DNA of 64,000 nt from contig NZ_JAUSZJ010000002.1 of NCBI RefSeq assembly GCF_030817475.1, positions 2,700,501-2,764,500 on the forward strand, given 5' to 3'. A program made the position numbers and the translations under genes. The stretch's first letter is position 1; the number at the start of each line of letters is the position of its first letter. Positions 7,741 to 15,576 of this stretch are shown here, piece by piece. The notes under the pieces were generated by a model. It made no database searches. It was given only the letters and a program-made list of their open reading frames with translations, and was not told the origin of the DNA. This DNA is from Streptomyces sp. V2I9. GTDB taxonomy: Bacteria > Actinomycetota > Actinomycetes > Streptomycetales > Streptomycetaceae.

Positions 7741-9282
7741 TCAGTGGGCGACGACCGGAATCCTGAACTCCTCCTCGGCCCCCGCGTCGGACGCACCGTC
7801 CGCCGCGCCCGGCCCCGCACCGGGACGGCCGGTGTTGATCAGGGCGAAGGCGATGGCGGCGGCGGCGACGAGGATGCCGACCGCCCACCAGATCGCCGCG
7901 GCGAAACCGCTGACCATGGCCTGGAGCTCCAGGAGCTTCGGGTCCGTGGCGCGGGCCGCGTGGTCGGCGACGTACGCGGTGGTGGCGCTCGCGGCGATGG
8001 TGTTCAGGAGGGCCGTGCCGATCGCGCCGCCGACCTGCTGTGAGGTGTTGACCATCGCGGAGGCCACCCCCGCGTCACGCGGCTCGATGCCGTGCGTGGC
8101 CAGGGACATCGCCGGCATGAACGCCGTACCCATACCGAGGCCGAGCAGCAGCATGCCGGGCAGGATGACGGCCGCGTAGCTGGTGTTCAGGTCGAGCTGG
8201 GTCAGGAGCAGCATGCCGATCGCGGCGACCAGGAAGCCCGGCCCCATCAGCAGGCGCGGCGGGACACGGGTCATCAGCCGGGTCCCGATCTGGGTGGAGC
8301 CGGTGATCATGCCCGCGATCATCGGGAGGAACGCGAAGCCGGTCTTGACCGGGGAGTAGCCCTTGACGACCTGGAGGTAGTAGGTCAGGAAGAGGAACAG
8401 TCCGAACATCGCGATGATGGCGAGACCCAGCGAGAGGTAGACCCCGCCGCGGTTGCGCTCGGTGAGGACGCGCAGCGGCAGCAGCGGCGACTTCACGCGC
8501 GCCTCGGTCACCACGAAGGCCAGCAGCAGCACGACGGCGGCGACGAACATGGCGATCGTCAGCCCGTCCGACCAGCCGGACGACTCGGCGCGGGTGAAGC
8601 CGTACACCAGGGCGACCAGGCCGAGCGTGGAGAGGACGACGCCGGGAATGTCCAGCGGTGCGCGGTTGCGGGCGCCGGAGGGCTCGCGGATGACGAAGTA
8701 CGCTCCCGCGGCGGCGACGACGGCGAACGGGATGTTGACGAAGAACGTCCAGCGCCAGTTCAGGTACTCGGTGAGGAAGCCCCCGAGGATCAGCCCGACC
8801 GCGCCACCGCCACCGGCGATGGCCCCGTAGATGCCGAAGGCCTTGGCCCGCTCCTTGGCGTCGGTGAACATGACGGCGAGCAGGGAGAGGGCGGCCGGGG
8901 CGAGCAGGGCGCCGAAGACACCCTGGAGGGCGCGCGAGCCGAACATCATCGCCTCGTTCTGGGCCGCCCCGCCGAGCGCGGAGGCCAGCGCGAAGCCGAT
9001 CAGGCCGACGACGAAGGTGCGCTTGCGGCCCCACAGGTCGGCGATCCGGCCGCCGAAGAGGAGGAGACCGCCGAAGGCGAGCGCATAGGCGGTGATGACC
9101 CACTGCTTGTTGCCGTCGGATATGCCGAGGTCGGTCTGGGCGGAGGGCAGCGCGATGTTCACGATGGTCGCGTCGAGGACGACCATCAGCTGGGCGAGCG
9201 CGATGAAGGCCAGGGCTTTCCAGCGGCTCGGATCGGGAAGAGCGGCATCGGCGATGCGCGACGTACCGGCAGTTTTTGACAT
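7741..9282 (-). CDS. MFS transporter, DHA2 family (second copy)
   Basis: A 513-residue, 14-helix multidrug-type exporter. Helix 1 carries MVVLDATIVNIALPSAQ, loop 2-3 carries GGRIADLWGRKRTF, and helix 5 carries GGGAVGLILGGFLTEY. It is a different subfamily from the exporter at 1592, as shown by the different motif C. The ATG at 9282 has AGGTGG 8 bp upstream; a GTG 12 bp earlier overlaps that site. A TetR gene lies 234 bp upstream on the same strand and the MarR gene converges from the other side, so either may control it. The C-terminal tail is short, Ala/Gly/Asp-rich. Confidence 0.93.
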   Translation of the reverse strand: MSKTAGTSRIADAALPDPSRWKALAFIALAQLMVVLDATIVNIALPSAQTDLGISDGNKQWVITAYALAFGGLLLFGGRIADLWGRKRTFVVGLIGFALASALGGAAQNEAMMFGSRALQGVFGALLAPAALSLLAVMFTDAKERAKAFGIYGAIAGGGGAVGLILGGFLTEYLNWRWTFFVNIPFAVVAAAGAYFVIREPSGARNRAPLDIPGVVLSTLGLVALVYGFTRAESSGWSDGLTIAMFVAAVVLLLAFVVTEARVKSPLLPLRVLTERNRGGVYLSLGLAIIAMFGLFLFLTYYLQVVKGYSPVKTGFAFLPMIAGMITGSTQIGTRLMTRVPPRLLMGPGFLVAAIGMLLLTQLDLNTSYAAVILPGMLLLGLGMGTAFMPAMSLATHGIEPRDAGVASAMVNTSQQVGGAIGTALLNTIAASATTAYVADHAARATDPKLLELQAMVSGFAAAIWWAVGILVAAAAIAFALINTGRPGAGPGAADGASDAGAEEEFRIPVVAH

Positions 9283-9516
9283 GGGAGTAGCCACCTAGGG
9301 GCGTGCGAGGGCGCCGAGGGCACCGCGGAGGTCGGCGTCGGCGGTACGCGCTGGGGCGTACCCGCGACGGTTGCGTGGGCCGCCCGTACGTGACAGGGGC
9401 GTACGGGGCGGTGTCGAGGTGTTCGAGTGAGAGGAAGGAGAGGAGGGCCGGTGCTCGGGAGTGGGAAGAAGCCGAGGAGCGGCGGCGGGCCGGAAGGTTT
9501 CAGGTCGGCGCGGACG

Positions 9517-10332
9517 TCAGGAGCGCCGCAGGTCCTCCAAGGTCGCCGCCGAGCCGGGCAGTTCGGAGCGGGCCGGGGCCTCCAGCCCGTCCAGGAACAG
9601 CTGCAGATGACGGTGGGTGAACCGGTCGATGCCCTGGCAGGCGATGCCGGGGAGCGGTCGGGTGAGCTGGGAGAGGGCGACGAGTACGTCACCGACGGCG
9701 ATGTCGGTACGCAGCCGCCCCGCGGACATGGCGCGCGCGACGAGCCCTTCGACGGCCTCTTCGAGGCGTCGGCGCTCGGTGAGCAGGTCGGGATGGTCCT
9801 TGTCGAAGACGCCGGAGATCATCGGGCACAGGGCGCCGACCCGTTCGTCGGCGGCCGCGTGGACGAAGCGGCTGAGCGCGGCGAACGGGTCGGACTCCGC
9901 GGCCACGGCCTCTTCGGCCCGGAGGGTGGTGCGGGAGGTGACGGCGAGGACGACCTCGTGGATGAGGGCGGCTCGGTCGGGGAAGTTGCGGTAGAGCGTG
10001 GCGTTGCCCACGCCCGCGCGGCGGGCGACGTCGTCCAGCGCCACGTCGGGGCCGAACTCGACGAACAGCTCGCGCGCGGCGGCGATGATCCGCTCACGGT
10101 TGCGCAGCGCGTCGGCCCGCGGGCGGGGTGTGCGGCACGGTGCGGTGGAGGCGGCACCCTTGTCGCTCTTGGTGCCGCCCGTGGCCTTGGCGCTGACGGC
10201 GCTCTTGGCGCTGACGGTGGCCTTGGCATCCCTGGTGCCCCTGATGCCCTTGGTGCTTACGGCACTCCTGGCGGCGGCCCCAGCGGCGACCTCCGTGACG
10301 ATTCCGTCCTTCACGACGCTCCCGGACTCCAT
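9517..10332 (-). CDS. TetR family transcriptional regulator with Lys/Ala-rich N-terminal tail
   Basis: A 271-residue regulator. Residues 1-75 are an unusual tail made of imperfect repeats around TVSAKSAVSAKATGGTK. The TetR HTH follows (ERIIAAARELFVEFGPDVALDDVA / GVGNATLYRNF, ~80-125), then an all-helical ligand domain matching SMR/AcrR-like C-terminal regions (PMISGVFDKDHPDLL). The start at 10332 has the strong site GGGGGAAGG; an in-frame extension to 10446 is not needed. It lies upstream of and co-directional with the DHA2 exporter and probably represses it. The basic tail may add non-specific DNA contacts; that is inference. Confidence 0.88.
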   Translation of the reverse strand: MESGSVVKDGIVTEVAAGAAARSAVSTKGIRGTRDAKATVSAKSAVSAKATGGTKSDKGAASTAPCRTPRPRADALRNRERIIAAARELFVEFGPDVALDDVARRAGVGNATLYRNFPDRAALIHEVVLAVTSRTTLRAEEAVAAESDPFAALSRFVHAAADERVGALCPMISGVFDKDHPDLLTERRRLEEAVEGLVARAMSAGRLRTDIAVGDVLVALSQLTRPLPGIACQGIDRFTHRHLQLFLDGLEAPARSELPGSAATLEDLRRS

Positions 10333-10630
10333 GACGACCTTCCCCCTTCCCTGTGCAGCGGGTTCCCCGTGCGGCGGGTCTCCCTGAACGGCCGACCGAC
10401 CCCCGGCTCGTAACCGGGGACCACTCCCCCGCTTCAGCGGGGACATCTGTGCAAACGGGGAGAGGATCCCCGCTTATTTCGCCACCTGGAGTGATCCATG
10501 TCACACCTCTTCCGGGTGAAAACCCTCCGATCGGCGCACCCAGCGAGCGCCCGCGGGCCCTCCGGCCCAGGCTGATCGCCAGAGCGCAGTCAGGGGACGG
10601 CCGGCTGCCGCGGACCCCGAAGGCGCCTCT

Positions 10631-11908
10631 ATGCAGCAGCCCCGCCACCGGATACGCAGACACCGCCGCCCGATCGCCCTGATCGGAGCGACCGCACTGG
10701 TCATAGCGGCCATGGCATCAGCCAGCACCACCCTCCCCACCGGCGGCCGCGCCTCGGCGGGCCCGGCGGCCACCACGCCGGACGCCGCGCTCGCGCCGTG
10801 CCGGATCTCCGCCGCCATGGGCGTACAGATGTCCGAGGGCCTGCCGACGCCGCCCGGCTACGCCCGGTCGACCGGAAAGATCAGGGCACTCAACCTGATG
10901 ATCGACTTCCCGGACGCGGAGGGCACGGAACCGGCGGCGGAGCGGTACGCGGAATTCTTCCCGCAGACCTCCGATTGGTTCAGGACCAGCTCGTACGGGC
11001 GGCTCGACTACCGGTCCGAGGCCCCCGTCCAGGACTGGCTGCGGATGCCCGCGCCGTTCGCGGAGTACGGGATGGAGCGCGGCTCACCGTTCGAGCCGGG
11101 CTACCGCCAGCTCGTGAAGGACATCGTCGCGGCCGCCGACCCGCGGGTCGACTTCTCGGCGTACGACCTGATCAACGTCCTCGTCACCCCGAACGCCGGC
11201 CCCTCCGCCCTGGACACCGTTCTCTCGGTGACCTTCTCCGGCAACGACGAGGCCCCGGAGGCGGACGGCGTACCGCTCTCGAACACATCCTTCGTCTACA
11301 GCCGCCAGGACGACGGTTCGGGGTCGTACGCCCGAACCGGATACCGCGTCCTGCCGCACGAGAACGGCCACGTCTTCGGGCTGCCCGACCTCTACACGAT
11401 GGAGGGCGGCGGCTCGGTGGGGCACTGGGACATCATGTCGGAGGACTGGGGAGCCAACAACGACTTCCTGGCCTGGCACAAGTGGAAGCTCGGCTGGCTC
11501 GACAACGAACAGATCAGCTGCGCTTCCCGGCCCGGCGTCAGCGATCACACGCTCGGCCCGCTGGCCACCGAGGGCGGACCCAAGCTCGCGTTCGTCCCGC
11601 TGAGCGCGGAGTCCGGCTACGCCGTGGAGGTCCGTACAGCGGCGGGCAACGACGAGGCGGTCTGCCGGCCCGGAGTGCTGATCTACAAGGTCAGCTCCGA
11701 CGTGGACACCGGCCAGGGCCCGGTCTCCGTCGCCGACGCCACCGAGGACAGCGGCGGCTGCACCCGCCGCCCCAACGTGCACGCGGAACTCTCCGATGCC
11801 CCGTTCCGCCCCGGCCAGACCTTCACCGACCGGGCCAACGGCGTACGGATATCCGTGCTGGACGAGGACGACGACGGCAACTACCGAGTACGGGTCACGC
11901 GGCCGTAG
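10631..11908 (+). CDS. secreted M6-family-like zinc metalloprotease
   Basis: A 425-residue exported protein. A Sec signal is visible: basic RHRIRRHRRP, then hydrophobic IALIGATALVIAAMASA, with probable cleavage near residue 45 (Ala-rich). The catalytic zinc motif is HENGH (residues 243-247, an HExxH), followed by GLPDLY and the downstream GHWDIMS Met-turn typical of M6/immune-inhibitor-A-like peptidases. The C-terminal ~120 residues look like a beta-rich domain. No LPxTG or extra membrane anchor is seen, so a free extracellular protease is expected. The role is likely nutrient release or developmental proteolysis; no neighbour points to a specific substrate. Confidence 0.88.
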   Translation: MQQPRHRIRRHRRPIALIGATALVIAAMASASTTLPTGGRASAGPAATTPDAALAPCRISAAMGVQMSEGLPTPPGYARSTGKIRALNLMIDFPDAEGTEPAAERYAEFFPQTSDWFRTSSYGRLDYRSEAPVQDWLRMPAPFAEYGMERGSPFEPGYRQLVKDIVAAADPRVDFSAYDLINVLVTPNAGPSALDTVLSVTFSGNDEAPEADGVPLSNTSFVYSRQDDGSGSYARTGYRVLPHENGHVFGLPDLYTMEGGGSVGHWDIMSEDWGANNDFLAWHKWKLGWLDNEQISCASRPGVSDHTLGPLATEGGPKLAFVPLSAESGYAVEVRTAAGNDEAVCRPGVLIYKVSSDVDTGQGPVSVADATEDSGGCTRRPNVHAELSDAPFRPGQTFTDRANGVRISVLDEDDDGNYRVRVTRP

Positions 11909-11925
11909 GGGCATGCCGGTCAGGG

Positions 11926-12012
11926 CCCCGGCGGGGGTCACGCCTGTGAAGGGCCCGCCCGTGAGGGGGTCCCCGGCGAGGGCCACGCCTGTGTGAGGCC
12001 CGGCCCGTGAGG
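11926..12012. repeat. two ~42-bp direct repeats
   Basis: Two near-identical units, 11926-11966 and 11971-12012, each read CCCCGGCG(G/A)GGG(T/C)CACGCC through ...CCCGTGAGG. They fill the gap between the convergent M6 protease and adenylate-forming genes. Each unit contains GGGCCC/GGCCC-type self-complementary cores, so they may also serve as terminators. Confidence 0.65.
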
Positions 12013-12036
12013 CGGGCGGGGGCTTGGCTTGAGGGG

Positions 12037-13368
12037 TCACACGCCCCCGGTCCGGCCGACGATCGAGACCCACCCCTCACGGAGCACGGCGCGGTCCCCC
12101 GTACGGAACCAGCCGCCGTCGCCGAAGGCCGCCTCGGTCGCGGCAGCGTCACGCCAGTAGCCGCGGAACAGCGACTGGCCGCGCAACCACAGCTCCCCCT
12201 CCTCCCCGTCGGGCAGCCCCTCGCCGGACGGCCCGGCGATCCACACCTCGGTCACGGGGGTGGGACGGCCCGCGCCACCGGCGCCGGCGCCGGTACCGAG
12301 GCCGTCGCCGTCGCCGTCGCCGAAGGACGCGAGCACCGTGCCGCCGGTCTCGGCGAGGCCGTAGCCGCCCAGGGGAAGCGCACCGGTGCCCTGCGAGGCG
12401 CCCCCGCCCGGCTCGCCGGTCCGTTCCACCGGCGGGCCGGCTGCCGCCGGTTCGTCGGTCAGGTCGATGGCCCCTCCGACCGCCATCGCCCCGTAGAGCA
12501 CGGTGAACGCGGCGGGATCGGGGAACGGGCACGTCAACCGGACGACCGGAGCGGAACCCAGCCCCGGAATGTCACCGCGCGCCAGGGCGGAGGCCGCTGC
12601 GTGGTAGCGGGGGTTGATCGCGGCCCCGGCCTGCGCGAGGTGGGTGGCCACCGCTCCCCTGGTTCGGCCCGCCGTGCGGGAGGTGTAGAGAATCGTGGCG
12701 TCGTCCTCGGGCCGGGGCTCCACGTCGGGCGGCGCGGCCAGCGGGTCGGGGGCGGGGAACTCCTCGTACCGCTCGATGCGCAGCCCCGGAGCCTCGCTCC
12801 CCGCCCCCTCTGAACCGGGGAGGAGGACGACGCGGGCCCCGGCCCGCCGGGCCCACCCGGCGGCCCGCTCCAGCCGCTCCCCGTCGACGAGGAGCACGGC
12901 GGGCTCGCAGTCGTCGAGGACCTGGACGAACGCGCCCTCGGTCCACCGGACATCGAGGGGCACGGCGACGAGTCCGGCCAACTGGGCTGCCCAGAAAGCG
13001 ATCTGCCATGCCGGGAGGTTGAGCAGCGCGATCACGGCCCGGTCCCCGGAACGCAGGCCGTACCGCTCCCGCAGGCGTACGGCGAGGGCGGAGGCCGCGG
13101 CGAAGAACTCTCCGTAGGAACAGGTCCGTTCACCCGTGATCAGGAACGGTGCGTCCCTGTAGGCCCAGGTGGTCTCCACGAACTCCCGGAGCGTACGGGG
13201 CCCGTCGGCGTACTCCGGCACCCCCCGCTCCCCTACGACCACCGCGAAGGGCGCGCCGGGCGCGGTGAGGGACGCCTCGATACGCGCGGCGCGCCGGGCG
13301 CGCTCCGCGCCGTCCTCGGATGCCGGGGACGGCGGGGGCGGGGGCGGGGGCGGCTGAATGTGCGGCAC
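12037..13368 (-). CDS. degenerate class I adenylate-forming (AMP-binding) protein
   Basis: A 443-residue protein with the N-terminal fold of acyl-CoA synthetases: TYGEFF-like A1 region (CSYGEFFAAASALA), the hydrophobic motif around NLPAWQIAFWAAQLAGLVAVPLD, GYGLAETGG (A5-like), GELWLRGQSLFRGYW and WFRTGD (A7). The phosphate-binding loop is altered: YTSRTAGRTRGAV instead of YTSGTTGxPKG, losing a Gly and the Lys. The protein stops at GRTGGV, right where the mobile C-terminal domain with the catalytic Lys should begin. It is therefore about 90-100 residues short and probably inactive or non-canonical. GTG at 13368, preceded by GAGAAGGG, is preferred over the in-frame upstream start at 13404. Confidence 0.75.
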   Translation of the reverse strand: MPHIQPPPPPPPPSPASEDGAERARRAARIEASLTAPGAPFAVVVGERGVPEYADGPRTLREFVETTWAYRDAPFLITGERTCSYGEFFAAASALAVRLRERYGLRSGDRAVIALLNLPAWQIAFWAAQLAGLVAVPLDVRWTEGAFVQVLDDCEPAVLLVDGERLERAAGWARRAGARVVLLPGSEGAGSEAPGLRIERYEEFPAPDPLAAPPDVEPRPEDDATILYTSRTAGRTRGAVATHLAQAGAAINPRYHAAASALARGDIPGLGSAPVVRLTCPFPDPAAFTVLYGAMAVGGAIDLTDEPAAAGPPVERTGEPGGGASQGTGALPLGGYGLAETGGTVLASFGDGDGDGLGTGAGAGGAGRPTPVTEVWIAGPSGEGLPDGEEGELWLRGQSLFRGYWRDAAATEAAFGDGGWFRTGDRAVLREGWVSIVGRTGGV

Positions 13369-13593
13369 GGACGGCCCTTCTCGCACTGGCGCTGACTGAC
13401 GCACGTGACGCTATGCGGGCGGGGCCCCGCCGCCAAGACCGCCCCGGGGCGGGCACTCGCCCGACCCCGCCGGACAGCGCGGCCCGGCCACCCGGCCACC
13501 CGGCCCGCCCGGCAGTGGGCCCGCACACCACGTCGCCCTGCGCGACCGGGAGTTGCGGGCCGGGCAGGGCGACGTGGTGGTACGCGTTCGGGA

Positions 13594-14169
13594 TCAGGCC
13601 CTGCGGGACCGCCAGAGCCAGGCCGACGTACCGGCGATCACGGTGAGGGCGATCAGGTTGGCGACCAGGGCCGGGGTGTCGCCTGCCGGAGCGATGGTGG
13701 TCTGGTCCCAGATGATGATGGCGATGCTCGGCAGAACGGCGGTGAGCAGGACGCCGACGACCTTCCGGACCGGGGCCCAGTGCACCGAGGTGCACAGCAG
13801 GACCGCGCCGACGATGCGGAACAGACCGCTGCAGAACTGCGCGGCGGGCACGTCGGGGAGGAGCATCGCGAGGAAGTAGGGGACGGTGAGCATCAGGAGC
13901 GGGACCATCGGGTGCACCTTGCCGCTCCGGGCCGGTGCGGCGGCACCCTGTATGCCCGCCTCCGCCAGCGCCGTGGCCGCGATCGTCCGCGGGTCCCCGA
14001 GGCCCGCGAGGATGTCGCCCACCGCGACCGCGGGCTGTTCCGCACGCGTCACCTCGATGTGCTCGGCGAGGTCCGCGAGCAGCTCCTGCCGGCGGCCGGC
14101 GGGAAGTGCGGAAGCCTCCCGCTCAACAGCGGCGAGGTAGTCGCGTACGGGGTCGGCGGTCGTCTTCAT
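13594..14169 (-). CDS. HAAS-domain membrane protein (PadR partner)
   Basis: A 191-residue protein. The N-terminal ~75 residues are a helical HAAS-like signalling domain (YLAAVEREASALPAGRRQEL, then LADLAEHIEV and DILAGLGDPRTIAATAL). About four transmembrane helices follow: VPLLMLTVPYFLAMLLP, FCSGLFRIVGAVLLCTS, VVGVLLTAVLPSIAIIIW and LVANLIALTVIAGTSAWLW. Its ATG overlaps the stop of the PadR gene (14166-14169, ATGA), so the two are translationally coupled. PadR/HAAS pairs commonly sense envelope or small-molecule stress; the signal here is unknown. Confidence 0.85.
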   Translation of the reverse strand: MKTTADPVRDYLAAVEREASALPAGRRQELLADLAEHIEVTRAEQPAVAVGDILAGLGDPRTIAATALAEAGIQGAAAPARSGKVHPMVPLLMLTVPYFLAMLLPDVPAAQFCSGLFRIVGAVLLCTSVHWAPVRKVVGVLLTAVLPSIAIIIWDQTTIAPAGDTPALVANLIALTVIAGTSAWLWRSRRA

Positions 14170-14540
14170 GCGAGGTCTCCGGCAGAGGTGTGGGGGGCGG
14201 TCAGGAAGGCGTCGACGGCGTTGCGGAAGTCCGGCCAGACGCGGGTGAATTCGTCGAGTGCGGCCCTGCCGCTCTCGGTGAGCGCGTAGTAGCGGCGGGG
14301 CGGGCCGGAGGTGGACTCCTGCCAGGAGGTGGTGACCAGGTCGTCACGGCGGAGCCGGGACAGCAGCGGGTAGACCGTGCCCTGACTGGTGGCCAGGGCC
14401 CCGGACCCCTCCAGCTCGCGCAGTAGCTCGACACCGTAACGAGGACGGTCCCGCATCAGTGCGAGCACGCAATACTCCAGCACTCCCTTGCGCAGCTGGG
14501 CGGCTGCCCGCGCCTGCTTGCTCGCATCGCCTGCTTCCAT
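14166..14540 (-). CDS. PadR family transcriptional regulator
   Basis: A 124-residue PadR-s1 regulator. The winged helix is LEYCVLALMRDRPRYGVELLRELE, then SQGTVYPLLSRLRRDDLV and the wing GPPRRYYALTESG. A short C-terminal helix provides the dimer interface. The ATG at 14540 is the first conserved start; the in-frame extension to 14702 crosses the intergenic region next to the tRNA. A dyad-like GTATCGCATG/CATGCGATAC lies at the start codon, compatible with autoregulation. First gene of a two-gene operon with the HAAS protein. Confidence 0.9.
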   Translation of the reverse strand: MEAGDASKQARAAAQLRKGVLEYCVLALMRDRPRYGVELLRELEGSGALATSQGTVYPLLSRLRRDDLVTTSWQESTSGPPRRYYALTESGRAALDEFTRVWPDFRNAVDAFLTAPHTSAGDLA

Positions 14541-14758
14541 GCGATACACAGTACCCGACGAAACAAGGCCGAAGGCAAGCCCCCTCCGACCGCCTGGATC
14601 GTTCGCCCCCCCACCGGCCCCCTGGACACCCCGCTCCGCACCGACGCCCTGACACAGCCCCGCACATGTGACCACCAACCCGCAGAACGGCCGCCGCCCC
14701 ACCCGCTACACTGGCGGCGGTACCCCGGCCCGCACGGCTGGGGCCGCCATGAGTACCG

Positions 14759-14831
14759 GCCTTCGTAGCTCAGGGGATAGAGCACCGCTCTCCTAAAGCG
14801 GGTGTCGCAGGTTCGAATCCTGCCGGGGGCA
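14759..14831 (+). tRNA. tRNA-Arg (anticodon CCU)
   Basis: 73-nt cloverleaf. The acceptor stem GCCTTCG pairs with CGGGGGC through two G-U pairs. The D arm is GCTCAGGGGATAGAGC. The anticodon stem CCGCT/AGCGG encloses the loop CTCCTAA with CCT at 14792-14794. The T arm is GCAGGTTCGAATCCTGC, with discriminator A. CCA is not encoded. It reads AGG codons, rare in this GC-rich genome. tRNA-Arg genes are frequent integration sites, but no integrase or duplicated 3' end is seen nearby. Confidence 0.95.
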
Positions 14832-14851
14832 CACTCTTCACCAGCATCGGA

Positions 14852-14892
14852 CCCCGCGTCCGGCCAGGTCAGGCCGGGTGCGGGGCCCTTTT
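14852..14892 (+). terminator. intrinsic terminator of tRNA-Arg
   Basis: Hairpin CCCCGC-GT-CCGGCC / GGCCGG-GT-GCGGGG (14852-14885) with a 6-nt loop, followed closely by CCC and TTTT. One of the few U-tailed terminators in the window; about 20 bp after the tRNA. Confidence 0.75.
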
Positions 14893-14964
14893 CGTTGCCT
14901 GCTGCTGCACGCTGACCGCCACCTCGGTACACCCTGGGTACAGCATCCCTACGAGGGCACACCT

Positions 14965-15321
14965 CCTAAATTCCTCCTACGGCCCCTTGAAGAAGTTGGC
15001 CAGCGGCCAGTTCCTCGGCGATCCGGAGGGGGAGCCCGTCCGGCACGGGTGCACGCTGCTCGGGGACCGCGTGCCCCCCCGACGGCGATGACCGGCTCAC
15101 CGCCGGCCAGCACCTGGTCCACGCTGTCATCTGCCCAGCCGACCAGGCGGGCGTCGGCGTGATACGGCTGAACTCTTTGCCTCGCTCGATGTTCCGCACA
15201 GTGGCCACCGAGGCGGCGAGGGCGCGCTGCACGTCGTCCTGCGTCAGCGGTGGTTGATGAGTGGCGCGTGCCCGCTTGAAGGCTGCGCCCAGGCGTCCAG
15301 CGGTCCATGGTCCCTCATCAT
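14965..15321 (-). pseudogene. decayed XRE-family (HTH) regulator gene
   Basis: Three reading frames must be joined to recover one protein. The start MMRDHGPLDAW is at 15321. A frame jump near 15295-15300 leads to LGAAFKRARATHQPPLTQDD, ASVATVRNIERGKEFSRITP. A second jump near 15160 leads to ARLVGWADDSVDQVLAGGEP, and a third near 15080, in a run of seven Gs, leads to PVPDGLPLRIAEELAAGQL. The normal C-terminal ~50 residues are missing. The pieces match, in order, a streptomycete XRE regulator whose HTH is at residues ~12-70. Each jump is best explained by small deletions. The gene is thus clearly broken. Confidence 0.75.
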
Positions 15322-15468
15322 GCCCTTCACCGTCCGTACAAAAGCCTGGTGAGACACGCCCCTTCGTCCCTGCGCCCGACGGCGTGGAAATGTCACCGGG
15401 GGCGGGCCTCGTCCGCACGTGGTGCGTCGGGCAGTTGCCCTGCCGCACACGCCCTCCCCGGAAGGACG

Positions 15469-15508
15469 ACGTCGGCCTTCCGGACCACGGAGTCTCGGAG
15501 GCCGACGT
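15469..15508. terminator. hairpin ACGTCGGCCT / AGGCCGACGT
   Basis: Perfect 10-bp arms at 15469-15478 and 15499-15508 with a 20-nt loop, 69 bp past the stop of the secreted propeller gene and upstream of the decayed XRE gene. It may be a secondary terminator or an operator-like dyad; no gene start fits the latter. Confidence 0.45.
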
Positions 15509-15517
15509 GACGCCGGA

Positions 15518-15554
15518 CCCCGGACCGGCCACGGTATTCCTGGCCGGTCCGGGG
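15518..15554 (-). terminator. strong terminator of secreted propeller gene
   Basis: Perfect 14-bp stem CCCCGGACCGGCCA / TGGCCGGTCCGGGG with a 9-nt loop, 22 bp beyond the stop codon at 15577. No U-tract, typical for streptomycete hairpin terminators. Confidence 0.8.
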
Positions 15555-15576
15555 GCGGTGCGGGTGCTGAAAGCGG

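Noticed and set aside
14759..14831. tRNA-Arg as attachment site of an integrated element
   Set aside because: No integrase, excisionase or second copy of the tRNA 3' end was found in the window.
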